From JARRKU01 sp963675565 (GTDB taxonomy: Bacteria > Desulfobacterota > Desulfobacteria > Desulfobacterales > Desulfosarcinaceae): 64,000 bases of DNA. A model generated the notes under the pieces. That model had not been told where the DNA came from. It ran no database searches and saw only the letters and a program-made list of their open reading frames with translations. The position numbers and the translations under genes are program-made. Location of the stretch: assembly GCA_963675565.2 (NCBI GenBank), contig CAXXYD010000004.1:992001-1056000 (forward strand). The letters are read 5' to 3'. This document shows, piece by piece, positions 7,683 to 15,639 of this stretch. Numbering within the stretch: the first letter of the stretch is position 1; each line of letters begins with the position of its first letter.

Positions 7683-8976
7683 TCTGCTCAACGGCAACCG
7701 CCCGCCGGTTTTCTGCCCCGGCTGCTCCCACGACCGCGTCCTGCAGGCCCTGGATCAAGCCCTGACCGGCATGGGGATCAGCGGCGAGCAGGTCGTCATC
7801 GTCTCCGATATCGGCTGCTCCGGTCTGTTTGACACCTTTTTCAACACCCACGCGTTTCACGGACTGCACGGGCGGGCCCTGACCTACGCCACCGGCATCA
7901 AGATGGCCCGGCCGGAATTAACCGTCATCGTGACCATGGGAGACGGCGGCCTCGGCATTGGCGGCGCCCATGTGCTGAGCACCTGCCGGCGGAATATCGA
8001 CCTGACCCTGCTGGTTCTCAACAATTTCAACTACGGCATGACCGGCGGCCAGTGCTCTTCCACTACGCCTCCAAATGCCCGGGTGGCATCCGGTTTCCTG
8101 AACAAACTGGAAAAACCCCTGGACATCTGCCGGGTGGCCGAGGCGGCCGGCGCAGGCCATTTGACCCGCATTTCGACCTACGACCGCGAACTGGTGGACA
8201 AACTGAAGGCGGCCATCGCCTTTGACGGCTTCTCCCTGCTGGATATTTGGGGAATTTGCCCGGGGCGCTACACCCGCAGCAACCCATTGACCCCCAAGGC
8301 CATCGACGCCGATCTGGCCCGGCTGCCGGAGATGACCGGTGTCCAGTCCGCCAACCAGCGCATGGAGTACGGCAAAGCGTATCGCCGGGAGGCCGCAAGC
8401 CTGGCCCAGCCCTCGCCCCCTGTGAACATCGACATCACCTGCAGCGCGCCGAACAGGGACCGCCAGGAAATCGTGCTGCTGGGCAGCGCCGGCCAGCGCG
8501 TCATCACCGCAGGAGAGCTGCTCTGCCTGGCCGGTGCCGCCGCCGGCTGCCACGCCACCCAGAAAAACGACTACCCCATCACCGTTATGCGGGGACACTC
8601 GGTCAGCGAAATCATCCTGTCCGAAACCCCCATCGACTATACCGGCATTGAAAATCCCACGGTGGTTCTTGCATTGGCGCCGGAAGGCGTCAATCGCCGC
8701 CAGGCCCTGTTTGCCCGGCTGTCCCCGCAGACGCTGATTATCAAGGCCGCGGGCGTGACATTGCCCCCGAATCCCGCAGCCGTCATCGAGGTGGACTTCA
8801 AGGGGAAAAAAATCAAGGCACAGGACTGGGCCCTGGCATCCCTCGGGGTGCTGGCCGGAGAAAAGCGTGCCTTGTCCATGGAAATGCTGGACACCGCTTT
8901 GAAATTGCGGTTCAATACAAGCATCTACGCATCCGCTGCAGCAGTGGTGCGCACGGTGATACCCGAAACGACATGA
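7675..8976 (+). CDS. 2-oxoacid:ferredoxin oxidoreductase, fused beta and gamma subunits
   Basis: Start ATG 7675 is nine bases after GGAGG; the in-frame TTG at 7669 sits too close to it. The N-terminal half (about residues 1-215) is the thiamine-diphosphate beta subunit: CPGCSH with Cys14 and Cys17, SDIGCSGL, and the GDG...NNFNYGMTGGQ cofactor loop. The C-terminal part (about 258-430) resembles the gamma subunit (VLLGSAGQRVITAGELLCLAG, then MRGHSVSEIILS). Beta and gamma are usually separate chains, so this is a gene fusion. No ferredoxin-like delta subunit is encoded in the operon; electrons presumably go from a beta-bound cluster to free ferredoxin. It is followed by the acyl-CoA dehydrogenase after 71 bp. 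Confidence 0.88.
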   Translation: MDSLLNGNRPPVFCPGCSHDRVLQALDQALTGMGISGEQVVIVSDIGCSGLFDTFFNTHAFHGLHGRALTYATGIKMARPELTVIVTMGDGGLGIGGAHVLSTCRRNIDLTLLVLNNFNYGMTGGQCSSTTPPNARVASGFLNKLEKPLDICRVAEAAGAGHLTRISTYDRELVDKLKAAIAFDGFSLLDIWGICPGRYTRSNPLTPKAIDADLARLPEMTGVQSANQRMEYGKAYRREAASLAQPSPPVNIDITCSAPNRDRQEIVLLGSAGQRVITAGELLCLAGAAAGCHATQKNDYPITVMRGHSVSEIILSETPIDYTGIENPTVVLALAPEGVNRRQALFARLSPQTLIIKAAGVTLPPNPAAVIEVDFKGKKIKAQDWALASLGVLAGEKRALSMEMLDTALKLRFNTSIYASAAAVVRTVIPETT

Positions 8977-9047
8977 CGACATTGTTCCGGAACGCACGGG
9001 CCGGCAGGCCGAGCCGCCGGCCGGACATTACCCATTAGGAGGATATT

Positions 9048-10211
9048 GTGGATTTTTCACTGCCCAAAGATCTGGAAATGCTGCGCAAGGCGGTCAGGGA
9101 ATTTGCCAGGAAAAAGCTGGCCCCCAACGTGGACGAGTGGGACGCCAAACATTACTTCCCGTATAAAGAGGCCATGCTGCCCATGGGAGAACTCGGCTTT
9201 TTCGGGACCGTCATCCCGGAAAAGTACGACGGCGACGATATGGGCTGGGTGGCCGCCATGATCGTCACCGAAGAGATCGCACGGGTCTCCAGCTCCCTGC
9301 GGGTGCAGATCAATATGCAGACCCTGGGATGCGCGTTTACCATCTATACCTATGGCAGCGAAGCGCTCTGTGAAAAATACATCCCCAAGCTGGTCAGCGC
9401 CGAATATGTGGGCGGCTTCGGCATCACCGAGCCCGATGCGGGCTCCGATGTCATGGCCATGGATTCCACGGCCCGGGACATGGGGGACCACTGGCTGCTC
9501 AACGGATCCAAAACCTGGATCTCCAATGCCTCGGTGGCCGATGCCATTGTCTACTACGCCTACACCGATAAGGCGGCAGGCTCCAGGGGACTGTCCGCCT
9601 TCGTGGTGGAACTGAAAAATTTCAACGGCGTCAAAACCACCGCCCTGGATAAAATGGGATCTTTCTCATCCCCCACCGGCGAGATCTTCCTCGACGGCAC
9701 CCGGGTGCCCAAAGACAATATCCTCGGCCGGCCCGGCGACGGCGCCAAAATCCTGTTCGGCTCCCTCAACCAGACCCGCCTTTCGGCGGCAGCCGGCGCC
9801 GTGGGGGTGGCCCAGGCCTGCCTCGACGAGGCCACAAAATACTGCAACACGCGCAAACAGTTCGGCAAACCCATCGGCCAGTTCCAGATGAACCAGGACT
9901 TGATCGCCCAGATGGCCACTGAAGTGGAAGCCGCCCGCCTGCTGGTGTACAAGGCCGCCTGGGCCAAAGACCAGGGCCAGTTGAACAACGGCAAAGATGT
10001 GGCCATGGCCAAGTACTTCGCCGGAGAAACAGCCACCCGCTGCGCCAACTACGCCATGCGCATTCTCGGGGCCTACGGCTACTCCACCGAGTACCCGGTG
10101 GCCCGGCTCTACCGGGATGTGCCCACCTACACCATGGTGGAGGGCTCGGCCAATATCTGCAAATGGATCATCGCCCTGGACCAGTTGGGCTACCGCAAGG
10201 CGAATCGCTGA
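9048..10211 (+). CDS. Acyl-CoA dehydrogenase resembling non-decarboxylating glutaryl-CoA dehydrogenase
   Basis: 387 residues starting at GTG 9048 behind TAGGAGGATATT. All three acyl-CoA dehydrogenase domains are present: helical N-terminus, middle FAD domain (GGFGITEPDAGSD, WISNA), and C-terminal helices (RKQFGKPIGQFQMNQ). The catalytic Glu is Glu365 in MVEGSANICK. From memory the sequence closely tracks the Desulfococcus multivorans glutaryl-CoA dehydrogenase, which stops at glutaconyl-CoA instead of decarboxylating. That enzyme also has Val before the Glu where decarboxylating enzymes have Tyr. Likely product: an enoyl-CoA such as glutaconyl-CoA, with electrons passed to ETF. Last gene of the operon; convergent with the second LysR gene. 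Confidence 0.9.
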   Translation: MDFSLPKDLEMLRKAVREFARKKLAPNVDEWDAKHYFPYKEAMLPMGELGFFGTVIPEKYDGDDMGWVAAMIVTEEIARVSSSLRVQINMQTLGCAFTIYTYGSEALCEKYIPKLVSAEYVGGFGITEPDAGSDVMAMDSTARDMGDHWLLNGSKTWISNASVADAIVYYAYTDKAAGSRGLSAFVVELKNFNGVKTTALDKMGSFSSPTGEIFLDGTRVPKDNILGRPGDGAKILFGSLNQTRLSAAAGAVGVAQACLDEATKYCNTRKQFGKPIGQFQMNQDLIAQMATEVEAARLLVYKAAWAKDQGQLNNGKDVAMAKYFAGETATRCANYAMRILGAYGYSTEYPVARLYRDVPTYTMVEGSANICKWIIALDQLGYRKANR

Positions 10212-10293
10212 CCATCGGGCCGGCGGCATCGTTTCGATGAACCGCCTGCAGCCGCCTTTCTCCGGCGTGCTGCGGCAATGCCGTATGGGCAGG

Positions 10294-11226
10294 TCAGGCG
10301 GTGCCGGGGCAACCATCGGGGATGGCCGCGATGTCGGCGGCGTTCAGGTTGCCCACAATCTGGATAAATTCATTCTGGAACACCGGCATGTTGGCGCCGG
10401 GCAGGAAAACGGCGTTCCACGTCAGGGGCAGGCCGCGCCGGGTGATGGGGCGCGCACAGATGCCGTTAGACGCCAGGGTGGTGCGGACCGCCCAGGCCGG
10501 AAAAACACTGATACCGAAACCGGCCGCCACCATGGATACAATCGCGTGCGGGGCGCCCACCGGCATGAGCCGCTGCGGTTCTATCCCCTTGGGCTTCAAA
10601 ATGAACTGGTAGAATTTATTCAGCTCCCGTTCGGCGTGGGAGATGAGTTTATAGCGGCTGAAGTCCTGCAGCCGGACAAAATCCATGGCGCTCAGGGGGT
10701 GGCCCGACGGCATGATGCAGACCAGTTGGTCTTCAAACAGGGGGGTGTAAGTGCAGTGCTCGTCGTCACCCCGGGCGCCGGTAATGACAATGTCGAATCT
10801 TTTGGATGCCAGGTCTTCGGCCGGGTTGACGGAATTGCCGATCTCGAAATCGACCCCCGGAAATTTGGCCTGAAACTGCTTCATCACATGGGGCAGCCAC
10901 TTATAGCAGAAGATACACTGGGTCCCCACTTTAAGCTCCCCTTTTTCCCCGGATACCGCCCTGGCGATTTCCAATTCGGCATCATCCACAGTTACTAGGA
11001 CGCCGGCCGCTGTTTTGATCAACTGCTTGCCCATGGGGGTCGGCACCATCTTCTTGCGCGTGCGGAAAAACAGGTCCGCACCCAGCTTGCCTTCAATATC
11101 CTTCAACTGCTGACTCAGCCCCGACTGGGAAATGAACAGCCGCCGGGCCGCCTTGGTGATATTTTCTGTTTCGGCGATAGCGCGGATCATACGCAGATGC
11201 TTGATTTCGAGGCAGCCCATATTCAA
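10294..11226 (-). CDS. LysR-family transcriptional regulator (right of the oxidoreductase operon)
   Basis: 310 residues. The start at 11226 is TTG, chosen because AAGGA lies seven bases upstream; the ATG at 11220 would be 13 bases away and remains possible. The N-terminal helix-turn-helix contains ITKAARRLFISQSGLSQQLKDIE; an effector domain follows. It converges on the acyl-CoA dehydrogenase gene and diverges from the AhpD-fold gene at 11349. Together with the LysR gene at 5109 it brackets the operon, and the two promoters share a 14-base word, so they may cross-regulate. Confidence 0.88.
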   Translation of the reverse strand: MNMGCLEIKHLRMIRAIAETENITKAARRLFISQSGLSQQLKDIEGKLGADLFFRTRKKMVPTPMGKQLIKTAAGVLVTVDDAELEIARAVSGEKGELKVGTQCIFCYKWLPHVMKQFQAKFPGVDFEIGNSVNPAEDLASKRFDIVITGARGDDEHCTYTPLFEDQLVCIMPSGHPLSAMDFVRLQDFSRYKLISHAERELNKFYQFILKPKGIEPQRLMPVGAPHAIVSMVAAGFGISVFPAWAVRTTLASNGICARPITRRGLPLTWNAVFLPGANMPVFQNEFIQIVGNLNAADIAAIPDGCPGTA

Positions 11227-11257
11227 TCAGATATCCTTATTGTTTTTATAATAATAA

Positions 11258-11271
11258 TTAATTTTACTTAT
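11258..11271. promoter_or_regulatory. 14-base word shared with the other LysR promoter
   Basis: TTAATTTTACTTAT is identical to 6090-6103 and lies 32 bases upstream of this LysR start (25 for the other). Here the left arm of the dyad is not conserved, so only a half-site is shared. TATAAA follows both copies within a few bases. Probable shared regulator or promoter element. Confidence 0.4.
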
Positions 11272-11348
11272 ACTATAAAATAACCTATTTTCCAACCCGT
11301 TGATTCCCCTATTTTCCCCCCAACCCGGTTTGAAGAAAGGAGCCCCGA

Positions 11349-11891
11349 ATGGCATTAATCCACACGGTCCCGCCGCAAGAGGCTGAAGGCGTCGTCAAGA
11401 AAGCGTACGAGATGTTCATGCAAAATATCGGGACCATCCCCAAACCCCTGGAGATGATGAGCGTCAGTCCGACCCTGTTTGAACTTCAGTTCAAAAGAAT
11501 TCAATACCTGTCCAGGCATCCGAGCCTCAGTTTTTCCCTGCTGGCCCACATCCGCTACCTGGCCGCCCGAACCCTGGACTATCCCTTCTGCACGGACTTC
11601 AATCGCGCCCTGCTGAAAAAACAGGGACTGACCGAGCAAGACCTCATCAATGTCGAAGCCGACCCTTCCAAATCCCTGCTGGAAGAAAACGAAAACGCCA
11701 TGCTGGCCTTCGTCATCAAGGCGCTCAAAGCGCCAAAATCGGTCACCCCGCAGGACATCCAAACCCTGCGGGACCTGGGATGGAATGACCGGGATATGGT
11801 GGATGCCCTCTCCCAGGGGGTCAGCATGATCGACCATTCCATTATGATGGAAGTATTTCAAATGGACCAGAGATGCGCGGCACCATCATAA
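11349..11891 (+). CDS. AhpD-fold / carboxymuconolactone-decarboxylase-like protein
   Basis: 180 residues with a GAAAGGAGC ribosome site. The region LLAHIRYLAARTLDYPFCTDFNRALLKKQGL matches the conserved helix of the AhpD/CMD family, where the redox motif is usually CxxC followed by His. Here only the first Cys remains (FCTDFN), so thiol peroxidase activity is doubtful and a lyase-like or structural role is possible. It is transcribed divergently from the LysR gene across a 122-bp AT-rich region and ends before a good two-way terminator. A link to the upstream acyl-CoA operon is inferred from position only. Confidence 0.75.
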   Translation: MALIHTVPPQEAEGVVKKAYEMFMQNIGTIPKPLEMMSVSPTLFELQFKRIQYLSRHPSLSFSLLAHIRYLAARTLDYPFCTDFNRALLKKQGLTEQDLINVEADPSKSLLEENENAMLAFVIKALKAPKSVTPQDIQTLRDLGWNDRDMVDALSQGVSMIDHSIMMEVFQMDQRCAAPS

Positions 11892-11986
11892 AAATGGCCG
11901 TCATCCATGCCCGCCCACACCGCCGGTGCAATTGCGGTATCGAAGCGCCAAGGGTTCGGGCATTGGATTCGAGTTCGGCCCAAAAA

Positions 11987-12021
11987 GACAAAAAGCCCCT
12001 ATGAACAGGGGCTTTTTTGTC
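11987..12021. terminator. Two-way rho-independent terminator
   Basis: The stem AAAAAGCCCCT/AGGGGCTTTTTT around ATGAAC has a T-run on the + side and A-run complement on the other, extended by GAC/GTC. It lies between the convergent AhpD-fold gene and ssb and can serve both. Confidence 0.9.
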
Positions 12022-12059
12022 GTTACCGGAAGTATGATGGTTAAAAGGCTAAGGGTACC

Positions 12060-12494
12060 CTAAAACGGAATATCGTCGTCCTGGGTATTGGCCATGGGGG
12101 GTTCGGGGTAACCCGGGTCCGCCGACTGGCCGCGCGCCGCCGGACGGCCGCCGCCGGTATCTTCGCGTCCGCCAAGAAACTGGATGTCCGAGGCCACGAT
12201 CTCGGTGGAATAGCGTTTAACGCCGTCCTGTTCCCAGGAGCGTGTCTGCAGTTTGCCTTCCACGTAAACCTGGCGCCCCTTGGAGAGATATTCGCCGCAG
12301 ATCTCCCCCAGCCGGCGCCAGGCCACAATGCGGTGCCATTCGGTGCGTTCCTTTTTCTCCCCGGTATTTTTGTCTTTCCATTCCTCGGAAGTGGCCACGC
12401 TGAAATTGGCTACGGCTGTTCCGTCGGGCGTATAGCGCATCTCCGGATCCCGCCCCAACCGGCCGACAATAATCACTTTGTTGATTCCTGCCAT
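12060..12494 (-). CDS. ssb: Single-stranded DNA-binding protein
   Basis: 144 residues. OB-fold N-terminal domain (about 1-110): MAGINKVIIVGRLGRDPEMRYTP, VANFSVAT, TEWHRIVAW, then a Gly/Pro-rich linker and the acidic tip DDDIPF that recruits repair and replication proteins. It binds single-stranded DNA as a tetramer in replication, recombination and repair. Good ribosome site AAGGAAGG upstream. It is the last ordinary chromosomal gene before the AT-richer mobile region to its right. Confidence 0.96.
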   Translation of the reverse strand: MAGINKVIIVGRLGRDPEMRYTPDGTAVANFSVATSEEWKDKNTGEKKERTEWHRIVAWRRLGEICGEYLSKGRQVYVEGKLQTRSWEQDGVKRYSTEIVASDIQFLGGREDTGGGRPAARGQSADPGYPEPPMANTQDDDIPF

Positions 12495-13104
12495 GGGAAA
12501 CCTTCCTTTCTTGCTGATGTCGCAAACATACTGTCAATTCAGAAAAATAATCCGGCTCATTATACCGATCCCAAATGCGCTCTTCTGACATCATGCCTGC
12601 AGAAATTGCTCAGCCCTTGGACCGAGCTTTTAACCTAATGGATTCGATAGAAAACTTTGAAGATTAATTTCCAGGCCCGGAACACTTGTTGGTATATGAC
12701 CGACCGAATTTGACGATTCAGTCAAAAGGGACTGTTTCGTCCTCTCCTGAACAAAGTGACCGGTTGTGAACATTACCCGAAATCCAATCAAAAAACAAGT
12801 TTCAGCGTTCTCCTGATGCCGGTTAAAAGAAAGCTTAAGGTTGGACTGAACGCAGTCACGCAAATATAAATAAATCAAATTTTGGTACTAAACGCCGGTT
12901 TCTTCTGCCAAATTCTTAAAATAATCAATAACATCAACGTCGATTCGAATGGTCGACTGAACCCCTCCCCCACAATCCCGATATTGAACTGATGCTCTTT
13001 ACGTCCTGCAAAAGGACATGCCCATTCCCCCGCATCTGATATCGTAGCGTTTGAAAAACCTGCCACCCCTGGACGTCTTCTCAGGGGTTTGAGCCTTTTT
13101 CCGA
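12495..13104. other. Gene-poor decayed DNA at the left edge of the mobile region
   Basis: About 600 bases of lower GC. Several short open frames on the - strand (12630-12878, 12875-13144, 12999-13274) overlap one another and show no recognisable family. I see no complete gene here; it probably consists of deletion remnants. Confidence 0.5.
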
Positions 13105-13310
13105 TATTCTGCAATCTGGTTATCCACAAAGCCGTCGCTTCCAAAACGGTTGATAAAAAAAGCGTCCTGCCTGGTGTTCACAGGATCGCCTCGTTGGTTA
13201 AAAGGTTGATGCTCGGAACTTTCCAGGGCCGATTCGGGCCCGAGCATCTGCAAAGTTATATGGATGAATATCACTTTGGCTTAATGGATAACCAGATTAT
13301 TGGTATATAA
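13105..13310 (+). pseudogene. IS1595-family transposase remnant (C-terminal)
   Basis: The frame encodes VLPGVHRIASLVKRLMLGTFQG followed by EHLQSYMDEYHF, the C-terminal helices of IS1595/ISXO2-type DDE transposases, and then runs out. The N-terminal and catalytic parts are missing and no inverted repeats are visible. A second, different IS1595-type remnant lies at 16713 on the other strand. Confidence 0.65.
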
Positions 13311-13509
13311 CCCTGAAACCTCTGCTTGAATTTCCTGTCGTACATGACAAATACCACAGGAAATTCTTTCTGATAGCTTCTTCTTGTAATAGCTGACTGA
13401 CTTTTTCGATAGGATCAGATGAAGTAAGCACAAAACTGTCAATTTGTTTGAATCTGTTCACAAGGGATTAGCTTCTCGCGAGCTGCCCAATTCAAACGCA
13501 TGGCCTTAA

Positions 13510-13985
13510 TTAAAGATCGTATCGTTGGATCTTATTGAAGAGTGAACGGCGGGAAATGCCCAAAATTTCACTGGTTCGGGTACGGTTGTGCCCGGTATGG
13601 TCAAGCGTACGAGCGATAAGTTCTTTTTCCACCTTTTCAATACTTGTATCTACTCGGATGGTTATGTGAAACACATCAAGCCGATAGTAGAGGTCTTGCC
13701 TGAACTTTCCTCTACGGACTTCATCGACAAGATCAGCGTTTGATGCTGCAATTACCCGCACATCAACTGATGTGCTCTTTTGGCTGCCGATGCGACTGAA
13801 TTCACAATTTTCAATCAGACGGAGCAGGCTGATCTGCATCTTTTCGTCAATGGTGGCAAGCTCATCCAGAAAAACCGTTCCTCCGTTAGCTGTTTCAAAA
13901 CAGCCTTTACGTCGACCCGCGGCGATAGTAAATGCGCCGCGTTCATGGCCGAAAAGTTCACTGTCTACCAGATCCTGCGGCAGCT
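13510..13985 (-). pseudogene. Sigma-54-dependent activator fragment with internal deletion
   Basis: Reading leftward from 13985 (just after an in-frame TAG), the frame gives LPQDLVDSELFGHERGAFT, GGTVFLDELATIDEKMQ and VRVIAASNADL...RQDLYYRLDVF. This is the central AAA+ domain including the GAFT-type loop and Walker B. It then jumps directly to a Fis-type C-terminal helix-turn-helix (GHNRTRTSEILGISRRSLFNKIQRY). The receiver domain, Walker A and the second half of the AAA+ domain are absent, so it cannot work as an activator. Position 13839 has an ATG but not a functional start. An ancestral NtrC-type gene was cut by at least two deletions. Confidence 0.85.
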
Positions 13986-14056
13986 AGCCAATGTGCACAG
14001 GTACGCACGGCGCGTTTGATCGTGAACTCAACGCACGTGTATTAGCATTGATATTG

Positions 14057-14192
14057 TCATCATGATTTGCTTCTGAATTTCGCCTTCCGGCCGCAAATCT
14101 ATAGACCTTTACCCATATATGCTTTACAACCCGGGCTTCATGAATATTGGATTGACTCCGACCTTTCAGGTCGTCTCAATCCTTATGGGTTA
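14057..14192 (-). repeat. 136-base structured repeat, copy A (attC-like)
   Basis: A close relative of 22756-22891, with identical outer blocks. Read on the - strand it follows the stop of the cold-shock remnant and folds as a stem of GGATTGAG-type arms around GAA, with further pairs CCCATA/TATGGG and GATTTGC/GCAAATC. A consensus ACTCAAC (RYYYAAC) lies just beyond at 14026-14032. Length and position suit a long attC recombination site; this is inferred. Confidence 0.55.
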
Positions 14193-14402
14193 ACCAAAAT
14201 TTATATTTTTTAAAACACTTTTTAGCCACATACTACCTTTTGGGGTGATTAGCCAATATAGAGCAACACAATTTGCTACGACAGTTACCCAATATGTGAT
14301 TCTAAAAGATAATTTTAATGATTTGCCCCCTAATTTTGGAGTTATGAAACCAAAACCTTTTTCTTCATTCCAATTTGATATGATGCCATTTTCTATTTTC
14401 AT
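14190..14402 (-). pseudogene. Cold-shock-domain fragment joined to a hydrophobic segment
   Basis: 70 residues. The first 25 (MKIENGIISNWNEEKGFGFITPKLGG) are the start of a cold-shock RNA-binding domain with the FGFI motif. The fold is then broken and continues as one hydrophobic helix (ITYWVTVVANCVALYWLI). Cold-shock domains fused to a membrane DUF1294 domain are known, so this looks like a deletion derivative of such a gene. It lies on the - strand between two attC-like sites, as expected for an integron passenger gene. Confidence 0.6.
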
Positions 14403-14487
14403 CTCTGTTTCATATGGTTAACGCTTGAATAAGCGGCCAATTTGAAGCAACAGCGGAAAATATGTCGGCTTAATCGACTTGATACCA
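14403..14487 (-). repeat. attC-like site between LysE and cold-shock cassettes
   Basis: On the - strand, the 3' end of the LysE gene is followed by TCGATTAAGCCGAC, a spacer, then GGCCGCTTATTCAAGCGTTAAC. The two halves pair imperfectly, and the right end carries the GCGTT core seen in many attC sites, just before the next passenger gene. Supports an integron cassette boundary. Confidence 0.6.
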
Positions 14488-15120
14488 CTATTTGTTCGTT
14501 GATGTGGCAAGTAACATACCGAAACCAATAAATATTGTGCCACTCGTTCGATTAAGCGCTACTTGTCTCCCCGGTTTGCTAAGCCAACCTTTTGCTTGGT
14601 GTGCCAATACTGAATAAAACAATAAAAATGAAAATGAGAAAGCCATCAATGTCAAAATAAGAACTGAAAACTGTGGAATCAAAGGTGTTCCGATGTCAAT
14701 AAATTGTGGAAACAATGCTGTTAAAAACACAATAGCTTTAGGGTTACTTAACGCCACCCCAAATGCTTGGAGAAACAATTTTTGAGATGAAATGGTTACC
14801 GGCTTTGTTATTGGATTTAACTCCTTGAATTCCTTTTTCCCCTGAAAGAACATTCTGATCCCGAGAAATATCAAATATGCAGCCCCCAAATATTTAACAG
14901 CGCTGTAAATGGCAACAGATGTTTTTAATATTGCCCCCAGCCCTGTAATGGCAATTATTCCAAGAGTAAATAGACCAACTATGTTTCCAAATGCTGCAAA
15001 AACAGTTTTCTGCCAACCATGTAGCATTGAATTAGTTGTTATAAACAGGACTGCAGGTCCTGGTGTTGCGGTTGCAACCAGTACAAAGGTTAAATATAAA
15101 ATCCATGAGTGAATTGTCAT
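14488..15120 (-). CDS. LysE/RhtB-family amino-acid exporter
   Basis: 210 residues, about six hydrophobic helices. The first helix carries the family motif ATPGPAVLFI; further typical stretches are GAAYLIFLGIRMF and FGVALSNPKAIVFLTALFPQFI. Such inner-membrane proteins export amino acids or related compounds by proton exchange. Length matches the family (about 205). It is AT-rich compared with the flanks and sits between a putative recombination core at 15137-15155 and an attC-like site at 14403, so it is the best preserved passenger gene at the left of the array. Confidence 0.88.
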   Translation of the reverse strand: MTIHSWILYLTFVLVATATPGPAVLFITTNSMLHGWQKTVFAAFGNIVGLFTLGIIAITGLGAILKTSVAIYSAVKYLGAAYLIFLGIRMFFQGKKEFKELNPITKPVTISSQKLFLQAFGVALSNPKAIVFLTALFPQFIDIGTPLIPQFSVLILTLMAFSFSFLLFYSVLAHQAKGWLSKPGRQVALNRTSGTIFIGFGMLLATSTNK

Positions 15121-15136
15121 TTGGTTTTCCTTTTTG

Positions 15137-15155
15137 GGGGTATAACATAGATTAG
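15137..15155 (-). repeat. attI/attC-type core with 12-base word, copy 1
   Basis: On the - strand it reads CTAATCTATGTT followed by ATAC, 17 bases before the LysE start. The 12-base word also occurs at 26490 and 27842, each time continuing into a GTT core in the same orientation. Here no integrase gene follows at the expected distance; higA occupies the place. Confidence 0.55.
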
Positions 15156-15202
15156 GCCCAAAATTGTATTCATTTCAAGCAAAAAAATTACAGCTATGTT
15201 CG

Positions 15203-15274
15203 CACCAATGGCGAATTTGTTTCCGTTTCATCGAAGGCGATGCCTACGATGTTGAGATTACCGATTACCATTAA
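15203..15274 (+). pseudogene. higB: HigB toxin remnant (last 23 codons)
   Basis: The frame reads HQWRICFRFIEGDAYDVEITDYH and stops 11 bases before the antitoxin start. This is the characteristic end of HigB/RelE-type toxins (QWRICFRF...VEI.DYH). The preceding bases are AT-rich and do not encode the rest of the toxin, so the first three quarters are deleted. Confidence 0.8.
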
Positions 15275-15285
15275 GGATCAAAACA

Positions 15286-15600
15286 ATGGCTATCCCTAAT
15301 ACATCAAAACGAGAAATCAGCCCAACTCACCCCGGCGAAATGCTTAGAGAGGATTTCATGCCGGACTATGATCTCAACACGACTTCCATGGCCAAGGCCT
15401 TGGGTGTATCACGCCAAACCATAAATGAAATTTTAAGAGAACGACGTGCTATCAGCCCAGCTATGGCGCTAAGATTGTCCCGTCTTTTCGGCAATTCGCC
15501 CGAATTCTGGTTGAATGTGCAGCACTCTTGGGACCTATGGAATTCAGCGCAGCGCTACGGCAAGGAACTATCTCAAATCCAACCTTTGAATGCTTCATGA
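15286..15600 (+). CDS. higA: HigA-family antitoxin (orphaned)
   Basis: 104 residues. It begins with the HigA leader HPGEMLREDFMPDY, then a helix-turn-helix of the XRE type (TTSMAKALGVSRQTINEILRERRAIS) and the ending SPEFWLNVQHSWDLW. It normally binds and neutralises the HigB ribosome-dependent RNase and represses the pair's promoter. The toxin gene immediately upstream is truncated to its last codons, so the antitoxin is an orphan. It is on the + strand, opposite to the surrounding passenger genes. It could still protect against other HigB toxins. Confidence 0.9.
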   Translation: MAIPNTSKREISPTHPGEMLREDFMPDYDLNTTSMAKALGVSRQTINEILRERRAISPAMALRLSRLFGNSPEFWLNVQHSWDLWNSAQRYGKELSQIQPLNAS

Positions 15601-15639
15601 TTTAATAGCTGACTGTAAAACCTGATTCCATGAGCCCCA

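Noticed and set aside
9666..10316. Long - strand open frame opposite the acyl-CoA dehydrogenase
   Set aside because: Shadow frame of a GC-rich real gene; composition rich in Gly/Ala/His without any motif.
12630..13274. Short - strand open frames left of the IS1595 remnant
   Set aside because: They overlap each other in different frames, lack ribosome sites and resemble no family.
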